NCBI RefSeq assembly: GCF_016107655.1
Contig: NZ_JABASX010000004.1
Span: 1-64,000, forward strand
DNA: 64,000 nucleotides
Direction: 5' to 3'
Source of the DNA: Brevibacterium antiquum
Lineage (GTDB): Bacteria; Actinomycetota; Actinomycetes; Actinomycetales; Brevibacteriaceae
Positions within the stretch are counted from its first letter, which is position 1, and the number at the start of each line of letters is the position of its first letter. A model generated the notes under the pieces. That model saw only the letters and a program-made list of their open reading frames with translations. It made no database searches and was not told where the DNA came from. This document shows, one piece after another, positions 44,516-52,635 of this stretch. A program made the position numbers and the translations under genes.

Positions 44516-46380
44516 CGCTCGTCCTTTCGTGCGTTCGGAGCGCTGTCTTCAGTTTCTGAGATAGGCAGATCGATGCGGAACGTCGCACCGCCACCCGGTG
44601 TCTGGTGCACTGTGATCGAACCGTGGTGGTTCTCCACGATCGCCTTGACGATGGAGAGTCCGAGGCCCGAACCGCCGGTGTCGCGAGTCCTGGAGACGTC
44701 GAGGCGGTAGAACCGCTCGAAGATCCGAGGAACGACCTCGGGGTCGATCCCGTCGCCGTGGTCGCGAACCTCGAACCTGACTCGTCCGTTGGGGAATCCG
44801 CGGAGCGAATCGTCGACGGTGATGGACCCGGCCGCAGTCATATCGGGCACGATGCCGGTGGGTGCCTGGGCGTCGTTCTGATCGTTGCCGTTCGAGTCGC
44901 CTCGGCGGAAGATGCGGACACCGCCGGTGACGAATCCGCGTTCGCGGGATTTGTCCTTCGCCGCTGCCTTATTCGCCACCGTCTTGTTGGCTCCGGTCTT
45001 GGACCCGGTGTCCTGACCATTCGACGGGTCCGTGGACTCCGCAGTCACCTCGGCGCGGCCACCGACGACGCCGACGGCGAACTCGATGGCGGTGTGCTCG
45101 GGGGTGTGGCGGACAGCGTTGCCGGCGAGGTTGACGATGACCTGGCGGATCTTCGACTCCGAGCCCCTGATCATCGGCACGGGCTGGGCATCTTCCCCAT
45201 CGAGGCCGATGAAGCTGATGTCCCGGTCGGGGGCCTGAGCTGCCGCGTCGGCGGCGGCATCGCGGGCGATCCGGTGGAGGTCGATGGGACCGATCTCGGC
45301 GGGTCGCTGCTCATCGAGGCGGGCGAGGACGACGAGATCGTCGACGAGCACGCCCATGCGTTTGGCCTCGGATTCCATGCGTTCCATGGCGTTTCCGATG
45401 TCATCTGACTTCGTGATCGCACCCTGCCGGTAGAGCTCGGCGTATCCGCGAATGGTCACCAGTGGAGTGCGCAGTTCGTGGGAGGCGTCGGAGACGAACT
45501 GGCGGATGCGCTTCTCCGATCGCGTCTGTCCGTCGAAGGAGTCCTCGATCCGCCCCAGCATCGTGTTCAGTGCGCCTGAGAGGCGACCGAGCTCTGTGTT
45601 GCGGGGGAAGGTCGGCACTCTCTGACTCAGGTCGCCCGCGGCGATCCGTGAGGCGGTCTTCTCGATGTCGCGCAGCGGGCGGAAGGTGTTGTTGATCGCC
45701 CAGTACCCGACGCCTGCCACCATGGCCAATGCCAGCAGTCCGATGCCGATCATCGTATTGCGCGCTCGCTCGTTGATGTTGTCGATCTCGCGGTCGAAGG
45801 GCACTGCGATCGAGACGAGCACATCGGTGTTCTGGACCTTCATCGCTCGCGCCCGCCATTGTGAGGTACTCCCGGGGACAGTGAATGGCTCACCGCCCTG
45901 CGCGTAGACCTTCGACTCGTTGATCTTCGGCAGAACCGGGCTGTTGCCCGGCTCGGGAGCCACAGGATCGCTGATCGGTTTGCCGCTCGTGTCATAGAAC
46001 TGGACGTAGAAACCTCCGGGCATGAGGCTCTTGAGCTCGTCCCACGAGCTCGAATCGATGGTGGTGGGAGCCCCCGCTGAGGATTCCGTCCCGTCACCGC
46101 TGTCCGAGTCCGCTGACCGGTTCTTGCTCGACGATGAAGACGACTGCAGCTGGGCAGGCTGGAACACATCCTGATAAGCCTGCTTCGCAAGCGTCTCCGA
46201 AGCATTGATGAGTCTCTCATCTGTGCGTTCGACGAGGCTGTCGCGGAGATTCTCGAGCACCCAGGCGCTCGTCCCCGAGAGAACGAGCAGCATGAGCAGC
46301 ATCATGATGGCCAGCAGCTTGGTGGTCAGCGACCATTCTTCCCAGAAGCCGGGTTTGGTGGGACGGGATTCTTTTACCAC
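44512..46380 (-). CDS. MprB-like sensor histidine kinase
   Basis: The 622-residue sensor has two transmembrane helices (about 22-44 and 208-230) bracketing an extracytoplasmic sensor with a long Ser/Asp-rich stretch (SSSSSKNRSADSDSGDG), then HAMP, the phospho-acceptor SHELRTP near residue 300, N box VNLAGNAVRHTPEH and G2 GLGLSIVKAIVENHHG. Between the N box and G1 (DHGDGID) lies an insertion of about 85 residues (roughly 446-528) with Lys/Ala and Asn/Asp-rich sequence, not part of a normal HATPase domain. GTG start. It should phosphorylate the regulator encoded 30 nt upstream. Confidence 0.9.
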   Translation of the reverse strand: MVKESRPTKPGFWEEWSLTTKLLAIMMLLMLLVLSGTSAWVLENLRDSLVERTDERLINASETLAKQAYQDVFQPAQLQSSSSSSKNRSADSDSGDGTESSAGAPTTIDSSSWDELKSLMPGGFYVQFYDTSGKPISDPVAPEPGNSPVLPKINESKVYAQGGEPFTVPGSTSQWRARAMKVQNTDVLVSIAVPFDREIDNINERARNTMIGIGLLALAMVAGVGYWAINNTFRPLRDIEKTASRIAAGDLSQRVPTFPRNTELGRLSGALNTMLGRIEDSFDGQTRSEKRIRQFVSDASHELRTPLVTIRGYAELYRQGAITKSDDIGNAMERMESEAKRMGVLVDDLVVLARLDEQRPAEIGPIDLHRIARDAAADAAAQAPDRDISFIGLDGEDAQPVPMIRGSESKIRQVIVNLAGNAVRHTPEHTAIEFAVGVVGGRAEVTAESTDPSNGQDTGSKTGANKTVANKAAAKDKSRERGFVTGGVRIFRRGDSNGNDQNDAQAPTGIVPDMTAAGSITVDDSLRGFPNGRVRFEVRDHGDGIDPEVVPRIFERFYRLDVSRTRDTGGSGLGLSIVKAIVENHHGSITVHQTPGGGATFRIDLPISETEDSAPNARKDER

Positions 46381-46410
46381 GTGAGTAATCTAGCGCCTGA
46401 GCTTGACCGA

Positions 46411-47166
46411 CTACTTGGATTCTGGTGTGCGCAGCATGTAGCCCACGCCGCGCTTGGTCTGAATCATCGGCGTCCACTCCATCTCGACGGGGTGTCCGGC
46501 GGCGTCCGTTTCCGGCGTGACGTCGATCTTGCGGCGCAGGTAGGAGATGTAGGATTCGACGATTCCGGTGTCCCCGCCGAAGTCATATTCCCAGACATGG
46601 TCGAGGATCTGGGACTTCGAGAGCACCCGGTTCGTATTGAGCATGAGATAGCGCAGCAACTTGAACTCGGTGGGGGAGAGGTCGATGAGGATGCCGGAGC
46701 GACGCACCTCGTGAGTGTCGTCATCGAGTTCGAGGTCGCCGGCCATGATGACAGCGTTCTCTTCGTCTTCGAGGCTGCGGGTCCGACGCAGCACGGCGCG
46801 GATGCGGGCGACGACCTCTTCGAGGCTGAAGGGCTTCGTCACGTAGTCATCGCCGCCGACGGTGAGGCCGGTGATCTTATCCGAGGTGTCATCACGGGCG
46901 GTGAGGAACACGACCGGAGCGTTCATGCCGATCTGGCGGAGACGACGCGTGACGGTGAAGCCGTCCATGTCCGGCAGCATGACGTCGAGGACGAGGAGGT
47001 CGGGGTTGGTCTGCTCGGCCAGACGAAGTGCTTCGGCGCCGTTGGCAGCCGAGACGACGTCGAAGCCCGCGAATCGCAGGCTGGTCGAGAGGAGTTCGCG
47101 GATATTGGGCTCATCGTCGACAACGAGGAGTGTGGCCTCGATGTCGGTATCGTTTGCTGTAGTCAT
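46411..47166 (-). CDS. MprA-like OmpR-family response regulator
   Basis: A 251-residue response regulator: receiver with VVDDEPN, phospho-Asp in VLDVMLPDMDG, FLTARDD and YVTKPFS; winged helix with DLSPTEFKLLRYLMLN, VESYISYLRRKID and GVGYMLR. It belongs with the kinase gene downstream and the htrA-like protease, the MprAB-PepD arrangement that answers surface stress in mycobacteria. The ATG is 6 nt behind a CAGACT hexamer on the minus strand, one base off the leaderless TAGACT pattern. Confidence 0.93.
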   Translation of the reverse strand: MTTANDTDIEATLLVVDDEPNIRELLSTSLRFAGFDVVSAANGAEALRLAEQTNPDLLVLDVMLPDMDGFTVTRRLRQIGMNAPVVFLTARDDTSDKITGLTVGGDDYVTKPFSLEEVVARIRAVLRRTRSLEDEENAVIMAGDLELDDDTHEVRRSGILIDLSPTEFKLLRYLMLNTNRVLSKSQILDHVWEYDFGGDTGIVESYISYLRRKIDVTPETDAAGHPVEMEWTPMIQTKRGVGYMLRTPESK

Positions 47167-47360
47167 GTATCCAGTCTGAAGCTCATCTCTGAGAGTGGAG
47201 TGATTGTTTCCTGAATGCGATTGTGATCTAGATCACTGAAAAACTCTCAGAAAAGTCCTTTTGGCCCCTGAGTGCCGCATGCGCTCTCAGGAACCGCCCG
47301 ACTAATTGAGGGATATATGCGCTCGTACACAGTTGAAGCACAGGAAGCATGGCCTCGACT

Positions 47361-47948
47361 TCAGGACTCGGTTTGGCGGGCGCGGAATGCGGCCACATGC
47401 GTGCGGTTCGCGCAGGTGCCGGAATCGCAGAATCGCTTGGAGCGATTGCGGGTGAAATCGGCAAGGTAGGCATTGCAGTCCTCGGCGGCGCAGAGTCCGA
47501 GCCTGTCGAGGTCGCCGCTGCGGATCAGGTCGATGAGGACCAGCGCCACGTCGGCGGCGACCCGATCGGCGAGGCTCGCCGACTGACCCACTGCGTGCAG
47601 GTGCCAATCCCAGTCCCCATGTCTGACCAACTGCGGCAGTGCACCGGCCCACTGGAGTGTGACATTGACCTCACTGACGATGCGCTCTGTTGCCTTCGAG
47701 GCCTCGGGTTCCGTCTCGGCGTCGATGCTGGCATCGAGGGCGATGGCGAAGCGTTCACGGAGCTCCCGGGTCTCTTTGACGTCGGCCTTCGTCGCCGTCA
47801 GCGGGCCTGAGAAGTCGTGTCGGGCCGCGAATCCGTGGAGTCCGGCGGTCGTCGTCAGCTCGTCTCCCTCCTCGGCGACGGCACCGGAAGTGTTCAGCAG
47901 GTCGACGAGCATGGTGAGGTTCGATCGAATGTCGTTGGCGAAAGTCAT
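47361..47948 (-). CDS. CGNR zinc-finger family regulator
   Basis: The 195-residue protein has the ABATE-type N-terminal domain (VDLLNTSG, then ETRELRERF) and a C-terminal CGNR zinc finger: CAAEDCNAYLADFTRN, with CDSGTCANRTHVAAFRAR holding the last two Cys. CGNR replaced by CANR is a common variant. Such proteins are probable stress-response regulators that may bind a small ligand and DNA. Divergent from the DMT transporter gene, which it may control. Confidence 0.87.
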   Translation of the reverse strand: MTFANDIRSNLTMLVDLLNTSGAVAEEGDELTTTAGLHGFAARHDFSGPLTATKADVKETRELRERFAIALDASIDAETEPEASKATERIVSEVNVTLQWAGALPQLVRHGDWDWHLHAVGQSASLADRVAADVALVLIDLIRSGDLDRLGLCAAEDCNAYLADFTRNRSKRFCDSGTCANRTHVAAFRARQTES

Positions 47949-48128
47949 CGTGGGTCACATTCTTCCACAGCATGTAAGGACCAAAGCGCATTTGACTCAT
48001 TTCGCGGCAGTGGTGAATACTTCATATGGACGGGCTCATGCCCGCACAGCGCGCGTCGCGTCAGCGGCCGATCGGCATAACTCGGTCGCTCTCGGACCAT
48101 CCACATCTCCGCAGTTCTCACTCACACA

Positions 48129-48158
48129 CCACATCTGTTCCAAGCCACATCTGTTCCA
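48129..48158. repeat. 16-bp-spaced direct repeat in the CGNR/DMT divergent spacer
   Basis: CCACATCTGTTCCA occurs at 48129-48142 and 48145-48158, and weaker copies (CCACATCTCC near 48101, GCATCTGAACC near 48163) flank it. The whole spacer 47949-48254 otherwise shows no gene. Candidate sites for the CGNR regulator. Confidence 0.5.
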
Positions 48159-48254
48159 CATCGCATCTGAACCGCACCACAACTCACCCGCATGCACCAC
48201 CTCGGCGAGGGCACCTGTCCGCGTCGAATCCGCACACGTCCCAGGAGGTCAAGA

Positions 48255-49214
48255 ATGAATCGCACCGTCGTCATGGGGTTCCTGCTGACTCTTGCCTCCG
48301 CGTTCTTCTTCGCGGTCTCCGGGCCGATTGCGAAGACGATGTATCTGACCGGATGGACGCCGGGCTCTGTGGTGCTCATCCGGCTCGCGGGCTCGGCGGT
48401 TCTGCTGCTCATCCCCACCCTCATCGCTCTGCGCGGACGCTGGGATGAAGTGCGGGCCAATTGGAAGACAGTGCTCATCTACGGACTCGTGTCGATGGCC
48501 GGTGTCCAGGGCTTCTACTTCGTCGCCGTCGAGCACCTCACCGTGGCCGTGGCGCTGCTGCTCGAGATGACGGCACCCATGCTCCTCGTGTTCTGGATCT
48601 GGGCGCGGACTCGGACTCGACCGGCGACGGTGACCTTCATCGGTGTGGTGGTCTCGATGGTCGGACTCCTGCTCGTTCTCGACCTCCGCAACTCTGACAT
48701 CAGCGTCTTCGGTGTCATCATGGCACTCGCTGCCGCAGTGTGCCTGGCCAGCTACTTCCTGGTCTCTGCGAAGGACTCCATCAACGTTCCGCCGGTGGCC
48801 CTGACCGGCCTGGGCATGGGAATCGGGGCGCTCGTGATGGCCGTCATCGTGCTCGCGGGGGTCATGCCAGCCGGCGCCGTCGCTTCCGATGTCGACTTCG
48901 GCGGATACAAGGTCTCCTGGATCCTTCCCATGGCGATGATCGTCGTCTTCACTGTGGGCGCCTACATCACGGGCATCCTGGGTCTTCGCTACATCGGGGC
49001 GACCATCGGCTCGTTCCTCAACCTCGTCGAGGTTCCGTTCTCCGTGATCGTGGCATGGTTCGTCCTGTTCGAGCTGCCAGCACCCATTCAGCTCTTCGGC
49101 GGCGTGTTCATCGTCGGCGGCGTCGGCTTCATCAAATGGGGCGAGTCGCGCCTGGCTCGTCGGGTGGCCTCCCGCGAGGTCGTCGTCACCTCGGAGGAGC
49201 TCGCCCCGGTCTGA
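48255..49214 (+). CDS. EamA/DMT-family transporter
   Basis: A 319-residue drug/metabolite-superfamily transporter with ten hydrophobic helices in two EamA repeats. The first begins LTLASAFFFAVSGPIAK, the second AAVCLASYFLVSAKDS. It exports or imports small metabolites; substrate unknown. The start at 48255 (MNRTVVM) has AGGAGG 8 nt upstream, overriding longer in-frame possibilities. Regulation by the divergent CGNR protein is plausible. Confidence 0.9.
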   Translation: MNRTVVMGFLLTLASAFFFAVSGPIAKTMYLTGWTPGSVVLIRLAGSAVLLLIPTLIALRGRWDEVRANWKTVLIYGLVSMAGVQGFYFVAVEHLTVAVALLLEMTAPMLLVFWIWARTRTRPATVTFIGVVVSMVGLLLVLDLRNSDISVFGVIMALAAAVCLASYFLVSAKDSINVPPVALTGLGMGIGALVMAVIVLAGVMPAGAVASDVDFGGYKVSWILPMAMIVVFTVGAYITGILGLRYIGATIGSFLNLVEVPFSVIVAWFVLFELPAPIQLFGGVFIVGGVGFIKWGESRLARRVASREVVVTSEELAPV

Positions 49215-49230
49215 AGTACGGTGCGGCTGA

Positions 49231-49236
49231 TAGCTT
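49231..49236 (+). promoter_or_regulatory. TAGCTT -10 box, leaderless ABC-F gene
   Basis: TAGCTT ends 6 nt before the ATG at 49243. Confidence 0.5.
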
Positions 49237-49242
49237 GAACGC

Positions 49243-50922
49243 ATGGGCCACATCGACATCAATGACGTCTCGTACACTCTGGCCGATGGCAGACCGCTGC
49301 TGAACTCGGTGTCCTTCCGCGTCGGTGACGGCACGAAGGCCGCACTCATCGGTGCCAACGGGGCCGGGAAGACCACTCTCCTGCGACTCCTCACCGGTGA
49401 ACTCACACCCGACGAAGGCTCCGTGTCCCACACCGGCAGCGTCGGAATGATGCGTCAGTTCATCACCGCAGACACCGTCGCCGAGGCGCTCGAGGAGTTG
49501 GCACCGAAACGTATCCGCTCCGCCGCGGCCGTCGTGAGGCGGGCCGAGGAGAAGCTGCTCGGGCCCGACAGTGAATCGACCGCCGTGCAGATGTCCTATG
49601 CCACTGCGCTGGGCGTATGGGGTGAAGCAGGAGGCTACGAAGCGGAGGTGCTGTGGGACACGTGCACCACCTCGGCGCTGGGGATGGGCTTCGAGCAATG
49701 CCGGGATCGGTCGATCTCGACGCTGTCCGGAGGGGAGCAGAAGAAACTCGTCCTCGAAGCGCTCCTGCGCGGGCACAACGACATCCTCATCCTCGACGAA
49801 CCCGACAACTTCCTCGACGTTCCGGGCAAGCGCTGGCTCGAAGAGGCGCTGGCCGAGACCGACAAGAGCGTCCTCTTCGTCTCTCACGATCGCGAACTCC
49901 TGGCCCAGGCGGCATCGGAGATCATCACCCTGGAACTCTCGGCCGCGGGCAACACGGCCTGGGTCCATCCCGGCGGTTTCGGCAGCTACCACGCGGCGAG
50001 GAAGTCCCGCTTCGAACGGCTGGAGGAGATGGGCAAGAGGTGGGATGAGGAGCACTCCAAACTCAGGGCACTCGTGCAGATGTACAAGCAGAAGGCTGCC
50101 TACAACTCCGACATGACCTCGCGCTATCGTGCCGCGCAGACCCGGCTGGAACGCTTCGAGACGGCAGGGCCGCCACAGGCGATTCCACGCGAGCAGAACC
50201 TGGGTATGCGGCTCAAGGGCGGACGAACCGGCAAGATCGCGATCGTTGCCGACCAGCTGGAGCTTTCCAATCTCATGCTGCCCTTCGACCTCGAGGTCCG
50301 CTACGGCGATCGGGTTGCCGTCCTCGGATCGAACGGTTCGGGCAAGTCCCACTTTCTGCGGCTGTTGGCCGCCGGCGGCAGCGATCCGGAACCTGAGCAT
50401 CGGCCGGTCTCCGACGTCGAGATCCCACCCGTCGAGCATGAGGGGCGGGCCAGACTGGGAGCCAGGGTCCGACCGGGGTGGTTCGCCCAGACTCATGGAC
50501 GGCCGGACCTGATGGGCAGAAGCCTGCTCGACATTCTGCACAGGGGCGATGAGCACCGCAACGGCCTCCCGCGAGAGCCGGCCTCGCGCGCACTCGCCCG
50601 CTACGAGCTGGCAGGAGCGGCGGAGCAGACCTTCGACTCACTCTCCGGAGGCCAGCAGGCGCGGTTCCAGATCCTCCTGCTCGAACTCGCCGGGGCCACA
50701 TTGCTGCTGCTCGACGAACCTACGGACAACCTCGACCTGGTCTCTGCCGAAGCGCTCCAGGACGCGCTGGCAGCCTTCGACGGAACGGTCATGGCGGTCA
50801 CCCACGATCGCTGGTTCGCCCGGGACTTCGACAGGTTCTTGGTCTTCGGCTCCGACGGAGACGTCTACGAGTCCACGACCCCGGTCTGGGACGTGGGCCG
50901 CGTGGTGCGCTCGCGAGGCTGA
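49243..50922 (+). CDS. ABC-F family ATPase (ribosome-associated)
   Basis: A 559-residue protein with two ABC domains and no membrane helices. Domain 1: GANGAGKTT, LSGGEQKK, LILDEPDNFLD and SHDRELL. Domain 2: GSNGSGKSH, LSGGQQAR, LLDEPTDNLD and THDRWF. The linker between them (about 240-315) is helical and charged, as in ABC-F proteins that act at the ribosomal E site in translation quality control or antibiotic protection. Catalytic motifs are complete in both halves. DEPDNFLD replaces the usual DEPTNHLD. Leaderless start at 49243. Confidence 0.92.
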   Translation: MGHIDINDVSYTLADGRPLLNSVSFRVGDGTKAALIGANGAGKTTLLRLLTGELTPDEGSVSHTGSVGMMRQFITADTVAEALEELAPKRIRSAAAVVRRAEEKLLGPDSESTAVQMSYATALGVWGEAGGYEAEVLWDTCTTSALGMGFEQCRDRSISTLSGGEQKKLVLEALLRGHNDILILDEPDNFLDVPGKRWLEEALAETDKSVLFVSHDRELLAQAASEIITLELSAAGNTAWVHPGGFGSYHAARKSRFERLEEMGKRWDEEHSKLRALVQMYKQKAAYNSDMTSRYRAAQTRLERFETAGPPQAIPREQNLGMRLKGGRTGKIAIVADQLELSNLMLPFDLEVRYGDRVAVLGSNGSGKSHFLRLLAAGGSDPEPEHRPVSDVEIPPVEHEGRARLGARVRPGWFAQTHGRPDLMGRSLLDILHRGDEHRNGLPREPASRALARYELAGAAEQTFDSLSGGQQARFQILLLELAGATLLLLDEPTDNLDLVSAEALQDALAAFDGTVMAVTHDRWFARDFDRFLVFGSDGDVYESTTPVWDVGRVVRSRG

Positions 50923-50942
50923 GCCATGGCGCGCAAGCTCAC

Positions 50943-52577
50943 TCAGCGGACCTCGATGTCGTAGCTGTAGCCCTGTTCGGTGAGGAAGCGGCGGCGCTGG
51001 GCCGCGAAGTGCTCATCGACGGTGTCTGCGGCGACGACGGTGTAGAACGTCGCCGAGCCCATATCCTCCTTCGGCCGCAGGATCCGGCCCAGACGCTGGG
51101 CCTCCTCCTGCCGGGACCCGAAGGCGCCGGAGACCTGGATCGCCACCGAGGCGGCGGGCAGGTCGACTGAGAAGTTCGCGACCTTAGACACGACAAGCAC
51201 TGGGATCTGGCCGGTGCGGAATTCGCGGAACAGCTCCTGGCGCTGCGATTCCGGGGTCTGCCCGGTCAGCACGGGTGCGTCGAGGCCTGCCCCGATCTCC
51301 TCGAGTTGATCGAGGTACTGCCCGATGACGAGGATCTGCGCATCGGGGTGGTCGGCGACGAGCTCGCGCACGATCGGCAGCTTCGCATCCGAGGTGGCCG
51401 CGAGTCGGTACCGGTCCTCACCATCGGCGCGCGCATAGGCCGTGCGTGTTCCGCCGTCGAGGCGCACGCGGATCTCGTGACAGGAGGCGGTGGCGATGTA
51501 GCCGAGTCGTTCGAGTTCCTTCCACGGCACCTCGTACTGCTTGGGCCCGATGAGGGAGAACACCTCGTCCTCTCGCCCATCCTCACGGACCAGAGTCGCT
51601 GTGAGTCCCAGCCGCCGCCTGGCCTGCAGGCTCGCGGTCAGACGGAAGATCGGTGCCGGCAGAAGGTGGACCTCGTCGTAGATGACGAGCCCCCAGTCCT
51701 TGGCATCGAGGAGTTCCAGGTGCAGGTAGGAGCCTTTGCGGCGGGTAGTCAGCACCTGATAGGTGGCGATGGTGATCGGCCGGATCTCCTTCGTCGACCC
51801 CGAGTACTCCCCGACTTCGTCTTCGGTCAGCGAGGTGCGTGCGAGGATCTCGTCCTTCCACTGTCGGGCGGCGACGGAGTTCGTCACGAGGATCAGCGTC
51901 GTCGTCTGCACCCGCGACATCGTGGCCACTCCGACGATGGTCTTGCCCGCACCGCAGGGCAGGACGACGACTCCGGATTCTCCGCTCAGGGAGTGGTCGA
52001 TCGCTTCCTTCTGATAGTCGCGCAGATGCCACTGCCCGCCATGGGCATCATCGGACAGGGCGATCTCGTGGGCCTCACCGTCGACATAGCCGGCATGGTC
52101 GGAGACGGGATGACCCAGCTGCAGCAGCGCATGCTTGAGCTCACCGCGCTCCGACGGATGGACGAGGACGGATTCGGCATCGAGGGATTTGCCGAACTTG
52201 CCCACAAGATCCGGCTGGCTGATGAGCGAGGCGAGCAGATCGGTGTCGCTCGAGGTCAGGGTCAGTCCGTGAATCGGATTGTCGACGAGGGTGAGGACTC
52301 CGAAACGATCCATGATGTCGACGATGTCGACGAGCAGTTCATGGGGCACCGGGTACTTCGCGAATTCGAGGAGGACGTCGACGACGGACTCCGCGTCATG
52401 TCCGCTGGCCCGGGCATTCCACAGCCCCAAAGGGGTGATCGTGTAGGTGTGGATGTACTCCGGCGTGCGCGACAGCTGCGCGAACGGCGCGATCGCCACG
52501 GCCGCCTCGACGGCCAGGGGGTGCCCTGACTCCAAGAGCACAGTCCGGTCGGACTGCACGATCAACGGACCGTTCAT
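50943..52577 (-). CDS. XPB/Rad25-like DNA repair helicase (SF2)
   Basis: A 544-residue superfamily-2 helicase like archaeal/bacterial XPB. Walker A is LPCGAGKTIVG near residue 205, motif II YDEVHLLPA, motif III GLTATLVRED, and C-terminal motifs include VLVVSKVANFSVDLP and QRLGRILRPKED. The N-terminal about 170 residues form the damage-recognition-like domain (LIVQSDRTVLLE). It should translocate on DNA in repair. The start MNGPLIV at 52577 has GCAGGAA upstream. It lies 58 nt behind the helicase-associated gene and probably forms an operon and a complex with it. Confidence 0.93.
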   Translation of the reverse strand: MNGPLIVQSDRTVLLESGHPLAVEAAVAIAPFAQLSRTPEYIHTYTITPLGLWNARASGHDAESVVDVLLEFAKYPVPHELLVDIVDIMDRFGVLTLVDNPIHGLTLTSSDTDLLASLISQPDLVGKFGKSLDAESVLVHPSERGELKHALLQLGHPVSDHAGYVDGEAHEIALSDDAHGGQWHLRDYQKEAIDHSLSGESGVVVLPCGAGKTIVGVATMSRVQTTTLILVTNSVAARQWKDEILARTSLTEDEVGEYSGSTKEIRPITIATYQVLTTRRKGSYLHLELLDAKDWGLVIYDEVHLLPAPIFRLTASLQARRRLGLTATLVREDGREDEVFSLIGPKQYEVPWKELERLGYIATASCHEIRVRLDGGTRTAYARADGEDRYRLAATSDAKLPIVRELVADHPDAQILVIGQYLDQLEEIGAGLDAPVLTGQTPESQRQELFREFRTGQIPVLVVSKVANFSVDLPAASVAIQVSGAFGSRQEEAQRLGRILRPKEDMGSATFYTVVAADTVDEHFAAQRRRFLTEQGYSYDIEVR

Positions 52578-52635
52578 GTAAGTTCCTGCTTCTTTCCACG
52601 CCGAGGTGACTTCCGAGGGCACAACGCCTGCACCC

